The translations under genes were made by a program, and so were the position numbers. A stretch of 64,000 bases of DNA from positions 3,199,501-3,263,500 of the forward strand of contig CM067537.1 in NCBI GenBank assembly GCA_034509925.1, in the 5' to 3' direction. The notes under the pieces are model-generated. The model was not told the origin of the DNA, did no database searches, and saw nothing but the letters and a program-made list of their open reading frames with translations. How positions within the stretch are numbered: position 1 is the first letter of the stretch; each line of letters begins with the position of its first letter. This document shows positions 1-11,525 of this stretch, piece after piece. This stretch comes from Hirudinaria manillensis (lineage: Eukaryota; Annelida; Clitellata; Hirudinida; Hirudinidae).

Positions 1-1097
1 CAGCTCACCATATGGTTATTATTAATTGAGATAATTGAGATAACAACTCAGTAATGGTTATTATTAATTGAGATAATGTATAACTGAAGATAGCAATACC
101 TCTGAATGGAGATGTCTGCTACAAAGTGGAGGACCAGAATTAACATTGAGAACTGAAACACAGCATTGGATGTTGTTTGGACACTTGGCCGTGCAGTACG
201 TGTAAAGCTGCTGGTCTATGCTGTACATTATGTCTGTCAAAGTCGACCAAGGTCTTAATTAAAAGTATTAATTAATTTATTTATTTATTAATTAATAAAT
301 CAGTCGGACAATGAAAATGAAAAAAAAAAGATTAGCTATAAAAATGTATTTACCTTATAAAAATGAATTTATAACTGAAAGAAATGATTGATTGATTGAT
401 GGACAAAAGTCTGAAGAAATTACGTCTACTGCAGTGATTCGTATAAGGAAGGGAAGGACGTAAACAAGGAACATCTTCAGCATCCTTGTGCAGACATGTC
501 CTCAAGCTCGCGCTCGAGCGATTATGCGACGTATGCCTGGAAGATTTAATAAAATTAATAAAATCAATTTAAAGAAAAAGAAAAAAAATCAAGAGCAATA
601 AAAAAATATTAACAAACTTAAACTAAAATTAACAGGCCCAATCAGATATAATAAAAAGTGCACCAGTTTAGTTCAACATTTGTTGCACTGATTGATCCTC
701 TGAATGCACAATCAACCAGGAGTTGTTATGCATCTTTTGTTCATACTTGACCATCACAAAGTTTAAGTAAATGCACTAAGTAAATGAGTGACCCTAAGCT
801 TTGAAGTTCATGCTTATGGTGTCAGCTAAATTTTCATATCACTATTACACGTTTACTATCACATTATCACTTAGGTATCAGTTTCTAGCATATATGCAAA
901 TCAATCTATGACCAATAGCTAATAAATCTAGTCATAAATATTACATCATGAAGTGCAACTCTTAATGAAGTTGTATGTGGATTATTCTTTAAAGTCAATA
1001 GTTAATGAATCTAGTGTTTTAATAATAGGTTATTATCACTAATCTTATTAACGAATTAGTAACGACGACAGCGCCACTGCAAACTGATCTTCTCAAC
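1..1097. other. AT-rich sequence without a recognised gene
   Basis: AT-rich DNA with short tetranucleotide runs (TTTA around 275-300, GATT around 385-400). I see no coding exon, RNA gene or transposon end. On the minus strand this is the 3' flank of the neighbouring gene; ATTAAA, a possible weak polyadenylation signal, occurs within about 80 bases of its stop. Confidence 0.5.
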
Positions 1098-3505
1098 TCA
1101 CAGATTCTTCAAGACCCGTCTCAAGGCATCCGAGCTTCCTGCGACTTCTAAGTCCGCGTCGAGACCTACGTCAGAATCGACAGGTGCCTTTTTGGGTGGG
1201 TGGACTTGCGACGAAGGATTGTTGTCATCCTGATCGACGATTGTTTTGAAGACCCGAAGACCTTTTCTGAGGGAACGAAGTCGTTTCATCTCCCGTTTCA
1301 CGAGGAGTTGGTATTTCGCTCGTCTGATTCTCGAAGATGCGAGCGCACGATGATGCGTGTCACTAGAGTCGATGCTCTTCAGGGAACTAATTTATTATAA
1401 CATAAAATATAAAAATAACATGTATAAATGTGATAGATATATAGATAATAAAAGTTAGTATAAATTAAGCAACAGTTTCTAAAAATATTTAAAAAATAGA
1501 AGAACAGTCATTGTCTCCTTAAATGAATTTGAAATTCAAAAAGTAAGAAGTAGTTAAACTTTACTTAAATATACCGACATATTGTTTATTGCATATTATA
1601 ATTCTCATTTAAATTACTATAATATATCCACACAGTAAATATCTTAACCAAATATTCCAACTGATGAATGAACCGATGCTACCTGATAAAACCATTGCAA
1701 AATAAACATTGAAATCCCACCAAAAACCTTGCAAGTGACACGGATGAGTCATGAGAACAAATGTCTACAAATCGTTGGCCAGATATAGAACGAAACATGT
1801 CCTAATCAATGAACGTATGAAAATGAAAAATGGCTCCCTGGGGCTCCACTTACGAGGGATCTTCCTCCCCGATCGTTTCAGCAGCGGTCAGGTTCCACAA
1901 CCTCCTGTGAAAAGGCGGAATGTTTGCTTCGTCCGAACTGCTCTCCAAAACTTCAAAGGAAGTGGTGAAGGAGGTGAAATGAAGCACAAAACCAGAACAT
2001 TGAACCAGTATACTTAAGCGTATAGGGTCAATTTGGCTTGCTCAATTACTTAAATTATATTACATAATTATAAACAATAAGACACCAAAGTGAAGCATAT
2101 TAAATGAGTTGCTACTAATAACCATACCCACATTATTTAATTGATGTTTATAAGATTATAAGTGCTTATAAGACCCAAAATAGCCTGCTTAATAGTGCAT
2201 ATGTATATTAATATAAATTAACAAAATATCGCAATAACAAAATAATAATAAATATAAAATGGTCCCAAAGAATTTCTAAAGATTAAAGAAATAATATTCA
2301 CCAGAATAAGATGATATGTCTTCCTTTCTCTCGTGAGGTATTCGGGCAAGATCGAGGTTGGACAGGAGGGACTTGCCGACGGCAGGCCTTCCGATTCTAC
2401 ATCGGTCGTGCGGCAGTCCGGACTGCCCTTTTCTCAGTTCTGATTTGATGCCGTGAAGCTGTTTTGATGACAAACCTTTCTTGACAGTAGAGCTGTCAGT
2501 TCCTGCCAGATGTACCATTTTCTGATGCAGGCTATTCTTCTTAAAAGTTACAGATTTGTGGACTGAGATTTCTGATTTCGTCGTCAATGCAAAACCAGTC
2601 GTGGCTGGAGAATTTGTCAGAAGTTCTCCATTAGAAATGGTGACATGAGAAGAGGAAGGCATGGACTGATGCCTCGAGGATTTCAAAGCACTGGAATTCC
2701 TGTTTATGGATGAAACTCTCAGTTTCTCAAGAGAAGGGTCAGACCGAATGAGTGCCCTGCTGCCAGAAACTCCGACTTTGTTGGCATCGGTACCGACAGT
2801 TGCAGACACGGTCGAGGTAGAAGTCGGTGTTGGAAGATTGGAAGAACTAGTCGACTTCTGAGAGAGATCTGAGGCAGGGCGGACTGATATTACCCTCTGG
2901 AAGGATTTCGGAACCCCTTGCGGCATGCACTCGACCATTTCTCTACTCAATTTCAATTTCGTCGGCGTAGTAAGGAAAGTCACAGGGTTAGCATTCGAAG
3001 TCATGACCTGATTCTGGGGAAGTGCAGAGAAATTATCTAAGCCTAAATGTCCCTGAAGAAGATCATTGATCTTGAGGGAAGAACTGACACTGGACTGAAT
3101 TTGTTGTTGCTGTTGTTGAAGGAGACATAAAAAGAGTTGTCTGGCATTTGATTTGTTTAGGCAAAGGGCAAGTCCTGAAGGTCTGCCATTGGTTTGCAGT
3201 TTGTCTGAATTCAATGAAGATAATGAAGGAACTGCCAGTGGTGGTGAGAGAATGTGCTGAAGATTTGGAGGTAAGGTCATGATAGGCAGAGCAGTGGTAG
3301 TAATGCTGGTGGCATTGGTGACTGATTTCATTGGCTGAACAAATTTTTGATCAGAAGATGGGATTCCTCCTCTTTTGGGGATACCTTGAGAGGCTGAGGT
3401 GAAGGAGTTCAGTCTTGATGGAAGGAGAAGCAGGTTTGTTGGAGTAGTTGCTTCTTTTGAATGAATGGAGGAATTCATGTTGCAATGTCGCATGACATTC
3501 CTCAA
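1098..3505 (-). CDS. Three-exon gene for a Ser-rich protein, family not recognised
   Basis: Three minus-strand exons join with matching phases: 3505-2302 (acceptor probably just upstream, near 3518), 1950-1854 and 1386-1098. The donors read G|GTGAAT and TC|GTAAGT, and the acceptors end GAAG and TTAG. The assembled product is about 529 residues. The first 400 are Ser/Thr/Pro-rich with a short poly-Gln run (7 Q), typical of a disordered nuclear regulator. The last two exons encode an acidic SSSDE stretch followed by a Lys/Arg-rich, probably helical segment (RRAKYQLLVKREMKRLRSLR). The first in-frame ATG is at 3493; with an in-frame stop just upstream near 3530, the real start may lie in an upstream exon I cannot identify. 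I do not recognise the family; a chromatin- or transcription-associated role is only a guess from composition. The gene is divergent from OSGEPL1, with about 1.4 kb between them. Confidence 0.7.
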
Positions 3506-3518
3506 ATAAGACTGAGTT

Positions 3519-4915
3519 GAAGTTTATGTCTGCCTTAAAAGAAATAATATTTTTACATTATGTTATTATATGGAACAAAGAAAGTTTGATAGTGTTTAGC
3601 ACAGAGGGTCCTTCAAGCAAGGTTCAATATGTGCCATGACCCAGCTTGTAACATTGCAGAACCTCTCTGGGAGATGGTAAATCTACAAATGGTCCAAACA
3701 TACTTGATTATAGCCCAAGATAAATGCACTTACTAACACTACAACTAATGAATGAATAGAATTAAATTATGGAATTTGATACTGTTCACTTTATTTTTTA
3801 CATCATTGTCAAAAAATAATCTGCAAATTGTTTAACCAAAAAAACAATAAACCCCAAATAATAGCATCGCATCAGTTTTATTTAGGCAATATCCTCTGCC
3901 AGCAAAAACCTTAAGCCATCTTAAGCATTTTCTGAGGTTTTACATTAATTTTTGCTTGCAGAGCCTGATCCCTAAAATTCTTTGGTGATTTTGAAGAATA
4001 AATAGTACTTATGTAATTGTTGGACTGTAATTTGGCACTTGAATAAATATAAAAAGAATTCTTAAGCTGCTACATCTCACTAACTAGCAATAGACAAACC
4101 TTCAGATAAGTCAATTCCAGTAATCCAAATACTTCCTTAACAAGCCATAAGAACTGAAATTCACTAAAATACCCTCAAACAGAAATGAAAAAAGAAACAA
4201 CGCATTGAAAATATAAGGTGAGGTAACTAAATTCCTTCCGGCAATTACTTCCATATAGAGTTAAATTATCTTTATTAACAAGCCAAAAAGCCCAACGGGA
4301 TAGTATACTACAGAGCTGTCCTATTTCTTCATTATTTAAAAGAAGCAGAAGCTTCTGCAATATTTTGTAATTCAAAAGACTGCTTTTTGAAAAAAGGAAT
4401 GAAATGAAATTATATTCTTGTCACAAGAGCGTCGGCCGAACCGAGCAGACCGATAATCGCAAAACAAATATCAAATCAGGAATGTATTTGACTTTAAATA
4501 AATAAAATTATAATAGTTCCTTGACCATTCACTTTCCCATAATTTAAGGAATTGCTCACGAATAGTATCCTGATTGTACCACGTATTTTGGAAAGGTTTT
4601 TAAATAGATTTTTAAGATCTAAACTGACCGAAGTCTTTGCAAAAAAATCGTTTGGTGCAGTTTAAGCTACATACTTTAGCTTATAATCAATTTCTTAATT
4701 TATTGAAAAATTGATTACATTAACCACAACAGAATATTGACCTTGTCCTCTTTCAACTTTATTTTTAATAAAAATAAGCAAATTTTAATTCAAATCTAAA
4801 TCTAAAAAATAAAAAAATAGGTGAAAAGTTGCTGTGAAGACGTTAATGTTGTCACCTTAATATCGATTATTATTTAAATCGTGGTTCAGTAAGAAGGTGG
4901 GCTAGTGTAGACGCA
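3519..4915. other. Divergent intergenic region before OSGEPL1
   Basis: AT-rich DNA between two divergently transcribed genes. It presumably holds both promoters and any 5' exon of the leftward gene. No clear TATA box, repeat or confident exon is visible. A minus-strand open stretch at 4175-4375 has a fair acceptor in front of it but no convincing donor. Confidence 0.4.
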
Positions 4916-7900
4916 ATGATTTATAATTGTTGTAAGTTTTTGTGCAATCCGAGGAATTTGCATTTCTTGTCTAAGAGACTTTTAGCTAGAAAAATACTTG
5001 GAATTGAAACTAGTTGTGACGATACCGGAGTTGCTATCATCACCGAGGATGGCACTCTGTTAGCCAATCAACTGAATTCACAATCGGACATCCATGTACA
5101 GTAAGGCATTGATTAGTTTAATAATTACTTGTAAGTTTGTTTCAAAGGAACTTTAAGGTTTTCAAATTGTGCGAAATTTGTTTTAAGAGCAGGAGGTATC
5201 AACCCTCCCTTTGCCAGGGATTTGCACAGGCTAAACATGGATGATGTTGTTAAAAATGCTTTAAATGAGGCAAATCTTGGTTTGGAAGTAAGTTGTACAT
5301 ATTTCTTGGTTAGACTACATTCAGTAATAAATAACAATGATTATCTATGTGATGATGAAATAGCAATTGAAGTGTGCATTTGATAGGCTTTGGTTGTCAG
5401 AGTTTTAAGTGTGGCATTTTGAAAAATAATAACTTCAAATTTTTAAATTTAATGTCTCAAAAATCTTGATTGTGTTTCAATTAGGACATCGATGTGCTGG
5501 CAACTACTGTCAAACCTGGTCTGGCAGCTTGTCTTGAATTTGGCTTGAATTATTCCCAACAGCTGATAACAGAGTACAAGTCAGTGACCCTTGACCTGAT
5601 TTTTAGTTATTTAAAAGTTGAATTCTTTGATTGTCATTAGGAAACCATGCAATTACTGCTATGATATTTATTATGATTATTAATTGGTCTCCACATTCTT
5701 AATTTTTTAACCCTCTTTGTCTTTTATTCACATTATTTCATTTTATTGTATTCGGTTGTGTCTGTGTTACGGTGCATTATAGTGCCTTAACATCCTAGGA
5801 TTTAGGATAACAAAGGGACTTTAAATATTTGCTGAATTGAATTATATATTTGTAATTGGAATTTAAGTAAGTGATCTTTAATTTAAATTCCTGCCTGCAA
5901 ATTGTTGTTTCAAGAATATATTTTGTTGAAACCTTTGTTAAGTTACTTTATAATCAATAGAATTACATTTTCATTGATCTATCTTTCATTAATCATGCAT
6001 TGTATATGAATGTGCTTTTTAAATAATCTTTACGAAGGATGCCATTCGTACCAATTCACCACATGGAAGCTCACGCTTTGATGCCAAGATACGAGTTTGA
6101 GTAAGAATTTCGTTAATTATTATTTAATTATTCGTTAATTATTTAAATAAATAATTGCTTATTCATAAAAAGTTTAAAAATGCCATGAACATGTTAAAAG
6201 GCATGAACCAAAATTGTACTCATATAAGAGGATTAGTTAATAGTACACTTTGTACTAGAAATATGTATCAGTTGCTACTGCAATAAACATCCTGGCATCC
6301 ATCCTGATGATAGTAGTAGTAGTGGTATATTCATTAAGTTAATTTGATATTTTATGTACTTTCAGCATTAAAACCTTTGTTTTTAATATTTTATAATTTT
6401 TGCAAAGAAAAATTTATATTTTATTTTTATTATTTTTTATATATTTTGTAATAAAATTTTTATTTTTATGTAAACATGTCACATTGCCTCGGTAAATTTT
6501 TAAAGCCGAATGCCAACTATTTCGTCTTGCACTCGGTTCACTCGTTGAAAATTCTTTACGACGATGAAAATAAAAAGTAAAAAATAAATAAACAAATAAA
6601 TAAACAAAAAGATGATATTACCTCAAGTGTGCCATTTCCATACCTGGTGCTGTTGATAAGCGGTGGAAACTGTTTGCTGGCAGTTGCTAGGCAACCGAAC
6701 GACTTCCTTCTTCTCGGGAAGGGTCTCGATGACGCTCCTGGTGAAGCCTTCGATAAGGTAGATGATGTTATTTTTTTAAATTTATATTTAATAATTAAAA
6801 TGCTCGAATTATTAATATTGATTATGACATTAATGATGGATAATGTTATCCATTAAATCATGCACCTCATTTATCAGCCAAATATTTATTTGGATGATAA
6901 TGATAACAGGATGGTGTTACATTCCAGTATTTTATGGGACCAAATTTTTTATATTTCCTGGAATATATTTTCCTTTATATTTTAATAAACATGGTTTATT
7001 AACGATTCAAATCAAACTCAATTTTAAAAAATTTTTGTGGACAAATCTTTAATATTAAAGTATGAAAAAGTATTCAAATCGAGTGTCTTGCCTCGGTCGT
7101 ATGTTTTATTTATTGCTTGCAAAGTTCAAAGTCGTCTGCATTCCGTCCAGGTCGCCAGGAGACTTCGACTGAAGGACCACCCCGAATGTAAAGGTTTGAG
7201 TGGTGGGAGGTCCATCGAGAAGATGGCGGAGTCCGGAAATCCCGAGGCCTTTCCGCACTTTCACGTCATGCCCGGAATTCCCGACTGCAACTTCAGCTTT
7301 GCCGGGATCAAGGCCTGGGCAATGAAAACCATCACAATGGAAGAAACAAAGCAAGGTCTTTTAATTTGTTGTTTTTATTTGTTTGTTTGTTTGTTTGTTT
7401 GTTTGTTTGTTTGTTTGTCTGTCTGGTTCTGCTTGTCTGTTAGTGAATGTGATTTGACAAATGGTTAGCAGAGTGTGGTCATCATGTGTGGTGCTCATTA
7501 GTTCAAAACTTTATAGACTCTGCTTTATAATATTTTTAAATTGCAAGTATAAATTAATAATAGTGAGACAATATTTATTAATAATAATATATTTAGTTAT
7601 ATATAAATTTAGTATTAATTGGTGAGACTAACAGTAACTCATTATAAATGCTAGACGCGTGATCCTCATATACATCTTCCAATTCTCCGCAGTTAGGCCT
7701 TCCAATCGGAACCGGGCACATTAACAATTTGGCAGACTTTTGCGCCACTTTCCAGTATGTGGTGTTCCTTCACGTCGCCAAGAGACTGCAGAGGGCTCTG
7801 CTTTTCTGCGAAATGAAAAACTTGTTGCCAACTTCCGACGGAGTCCCGAACAATTTGGTGAGTTTGTGCCGAAGGAGTTTTTCTGTAGCCAGGGGGCAAC

Positions 7901-9984
7901 GTTATCGATGTTTTATGATCACTCACTATTTGTGATCTTTGTTATTTTTAAGGGATGTTAAAAGTAAAGTCAAGTGCATTTTTTAAATTTTAACTGAATG
8001 CCAGTCACCGGCTGAATTATCTGTTTTGTTATTTTGCTGTTTTACTTTATCCAAAGTCATTAAGTTAGCCTGTTGCTGGTAAAATTTGGAATTCTAGGAA
8101 TATTCATTAAAATGTGCACAACTGTCTGGTAATTGTAGGTTATATCAGGAGGAGTGGCAAGCAACTTGTTTGTCAGGAAGCTGATGTCAGCCGTTTGCAG
8201 TCGTTTCAACTGTAATGTCATTTGTCCTCCCGTTCACCTGTGCACAGATAATGGACTTATGATAGCATGGTAAGCTTGAACTCGTTATATAATTATAATT
8301 ATGGCTTTGTACCTGGTCGATCATCTACACTGCAGCTTTTGAAATTTTTGGATATTGTTACTAATGCAATTGACCGAGGCTCAGAAATAGATGTGGTCTA
8401 CACAGATTTGGAAAAAGCATTTGACAAAATTCCACATGGAAAACTTTTGTTCAAGCTAAAGAGATACGGAGTCCACACGGGGCTGATTCAGTGGATAAAA
8501 AATTACTTGACGCAGAGATCGTTCAGAGTAGTGGTGAATGGAGTCCTCTCAGAAAAATATCCGATTACTAGCGGAGTGCCACAGGGAAGTGTCCTTGGTC
8601 CGGTCCTCTTCATCATTTATATAAATGATATATACGAGGTCTGCAACAATATGCTTTTGTTTGCTGACGACGCCAAATTGTACAGAACGTTGACCCCAGA
8701 TGATGGCCAGTTGTTGCAACATGATCTTGGCAGGGTCATGAGATGGTACAATGAATGGGGACTGAAGGTTAACTACGATAAATGCAGTTGTATGAAATTT
8801 GGCACAAAAAAAGAGGACCACGAATACACCATAATGGACACAGATGGAGCCACTTATCCAATTCCTAACGTGGACAAGATTTCAGATCTAGGCATTATAT
8901 TGGATGCAAACCTTAACTTCAGGGAGCACGTCCTGCAGAAGGTCAACAGGGCTAACCAGATGCTAGGAATCATTTACAGAAACTTCAAACATCTGTCAGA
9001 AAATGTTTTGGTCCTAGTTTACAAAGCCTTGGTGAGGCCTCACTTGGAGTATGCGATACAGGTTTGGAGTCCACACAGAAAAGGCCAAATAGATACTTTA
9101 GAAAGGGTGCAACACCGGTTCACCCTAATGTGCAAAACTTGCAGGAATTTAGTTTATGAAGAGAGATTGAAAAAACTGGGGCTGCCATCGCTGGTATTTA
9201 GAAGAAAAAGGGCCGATTTGATCTTACTATTTAATATCATCAAAGGATCTGCACAGAATGCATGGGGCCCTATACTCATGCCATGTCCAGATGAGAGGAC
9301 AAGAGGTCACGACTGGAAGCTGGCAACAGGAGTGGCACATAAAGACTTGAGAAAATTTTACTTTAGCAACAGAGTCGTAGAGAGTTGGAATAAGCTTCCT
9401 CAGGAAGTTATTGAAGCAAAGAATATTGAAATATTCAAAATTTTACTAGATGACCACTTCGGAGATTGTAAATATTTAATTTGTTAGAGAGCGATGAACA
9501 TAGTTTGTTAGTTTTTTGTTGAAAGTTTTATGTTTTTGTTCAGGCGAGGGGTTCGCCCGTGCCTTATATAATAATAATAATAATATATTTTGTTATATAA
9601 TATATCTTATAATAACTTATTAATTTAATAAAAAATTTATTATATATATATATATATATCTTGTAATATTATATCATATATTTTGTTATATCTTATAATA
9701 TTTTATAGTGATGTATATTATAATTATTATAGATGCTTATCTTGAATTTTCTTATAACTTCAAGATAAACATCTTTTAAATGCCATCGTACTTTTGGATC
9801 AAGCAGAAGTGAAAAATGTTCAAATTCGTTTATTTTTTATTTTCCAAGGAATGCAGTCGAGTTGTTACGAATTAATGAAGGCATCGTAAAAGATCCATTC
9901 TCCGTAAAAATCACGCCAAAGTTTGTACTCAACATCTTGCATTCAAGAGAATTTTCATTTGCCAAATTAAGCATTATTTATTAA
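4916..9984 (+). CDS. OSGEPL1: tRNA N6-threonylcarbamoyladenosine synthase, mitochondrial (Kae1/TsaD/Qri7 family)
   Basis: Nine exons join in frame to 401 residues (human OSGEPL1 is about 414): 4916-5100, 5188-5287, 5485-5579, 6038-6100, 6628-6757, 7151-7355, 7697-7857, 8139-8269 and 9849-9984. All introns are GT-AG. The family transfers threonylcarbamoyl to A37 of ANN-decoding tRNAs; OSGEPL1 acts in mitochondria. The N-terminus (about 28 residues, several Lys/Arg, no acidic residue) fits a targeting peptide. Family motifs follow in order: [10 protein letters not shown], the metal-binding [43 protein letters not shown] and [10 protein letters not shown]. Exon 7 needs the second of two close acceptors (CAGTTAG) to stay in frame. 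The last intron, 8270-9848, holds a LINE fragment in the same orientation, and the reading frame is unaffected. All family motifs are present, so I expect a functional gene. Confidence 0.93.
7378..7424. repeat. (TTTG)n microsatellite in OSGEPL1 intron 6
   Basis: About ten uninterrupted TTTG units followed by TCTG variants, just after the donor of exon 6. It is intronic and pyrimidine-biased on one strand; no function is implied. Confidence 0.9.
8294..9591 (+). mobile_element. 5'-truncated CR1/Jockey-type LINE, reverse transcriptase ORF open to its stop
   Basis: The fragment lies in the last OSGEPL1 intron. Its frame is open from the insertion edge to the stop at 9485-9487, about 395 residues. 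The reverse transcriptase is missing its first motifs but keeps [21 protein letters not shown] and the catalytic FADDAKLY (coded near 8660-8685), followed by the family's C-terminal region ([18 protein letters not shown]). After the stop comes a short GC-richer 3' UTR and an (ATA)n tail. GTTATATAAT at 8284-8293 recurs at 9592-9601 and is a plausible 10-bp target-site duplication, though the AT-rich setting weakens this. The undisturbed frame argues for a recent insertion. The apparent ATG at 8267 belongs to OSGEPL1 exon 8, not to the LINE. Confidence 0.88.
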
Positions 9985-11525
9985 CCGTCTTGTTTTGTTA
10001 ACTTTAAAAATAATTAATTAAATTAGCTAAATCAATTTATTTACATTTATTTACGAACTTCAGGTGTCCCTTTGGTACAGATTTAACATCCAGTGTCAGA
10101 GAATCTACCATCAAGCTTTCTAAGATGAAATTATTGTCTCAAATTTAATACACAATTTTACTTATTAAATGAATATTATGAGTTATCAGCTGCCATATTA
10201 GCATCTGATTAAGATCTGGAAACTACCACAGCTGGTCCAAATTTCATTTGGCAGCCTATCAATATCCTCAACATATCCACATGTTGAAGTTCCACAGGAA
10301 GGTTGAATTTTAGTCTCCTTGTGGAATAGAGAGATGAAATTTTCTACTTGCCCAGCCCAATAACTCACACGATAGGCCCGTCTGGTGTGGCTTCTGCATT
10401 TAACTTTCTTTCTGCCCACCTATTAAGTATGCAGTCCGTGCAATGCAAATAGTCCGCCCCTTCTAAAATCTTAAAATTCACGTTGGCGGGTCGATTATCG
10501 TTTAAGAATAATCGTTATTGTTGAGGGAGCGTTGTATCGATTGTTACTGAAGCTAAAATGGCTCTCTCTGACAGACCTAAAGTTTAGCCCGCTAGTGCTC
10601 TTTATTGTTATGATTGTAAACATTATTCCTGGTAGTAGGTGAAACATTTTGGTTTCCTTTGATTCCTATCGTCGTAGAATTTGGCACAGTGCAAGCGGCA
10701 ACAGTTATAACATCGTATACTTTCACAGTTATAATAATGATATGCTAATAAATGTCCTTTTTAATTCAACTTTCGTCGACTTGGCCCGCTCATGTGCATG
10801 GCTCCACCCTGGCCGAGCCGCGCAACCAGTGACGTGTTAAGAGGAGCTACGCTCAGTGCCACACATTCCCATCCATAGGGGTTGAATTTTGGAGGCGGGA
10901 GGAAAAGATTTAAAATTTAATCTGGAATTTTATACCAACACGAGTTTTTAATTTTACGTCCTGTGAGGCCACTGCATGCAACTTTCTGTTGTAGGACCAC
11001 AAATAATATACTCGTACAGAGAGGAGACCAGATAAATTAATATCTTTAGCTCAAAAGACAATTGTCTCCCCGTGCCATGACGTGAAGTTACTGACATAAT
11101 TGCTGCAGTTAACAAAGACGCCTCGTTGGGAGATCGATGGGGCAATCTTCTGTGAAACAAAATGGAATTTTGTTGAGAGTCGCTATTCGATCATTCGTTG
11201 TTGGTCCGTGGGGCGTGGATTGTCAATGACTGAGAGTCGTGTGCATTCTTGCATGTCGTTGGGAGTAGGATTAAGGAACTGGAACAGGTTCACCTGTTTC
11301 TCGACTTCACTGTGACCATGACAAACGATGCGCGAAGACAACAATGCGAAGAGGCTATTAAATGTCGCAAAAGGCAAAAGGAGTCTTCTACAAAACAGAT
11401 TTTAGAATTCTATAGTCTTTTTAAAGCAGAAATTTAAGAAAATATTATTTTTGCGAAGGAAATTCTGGAGAGAAAAGTTTTCGAAAGCTTTAAATTTGAA
11501 AAAATTCCTTGATAATTTAGGAAAA
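9985..11525. other. Intergenic region between OSGEPL1 and the lectin-like gene
   Basis: No confident gene. A minus-strand open stretch at 10419-10198 is Cys-containing (six Cys in 73 codons) and is preceded by an AG that could be an acceptor. I cannot place it in a family or find partner exons. A GC-richer patch near 10780-10900 has no recognisable ends. Confidence 0.4.

Noticed and set aside
4175..4375. 66-codon minus-strand ORF upstream of the Ser-rich gene as its first exon
   Set aside because: A fair acceptor precedes it but no donor or domain follows, and it cannot be joined in phase with confidence.
8267..9487. ATG at 8267 as start of a complete reverse transcriptase gene
   Set aside because: That ATG lies in OSGEPL1 exon 8 and its donor; the LINE itself starts near 8294 and is 5'-truncated.
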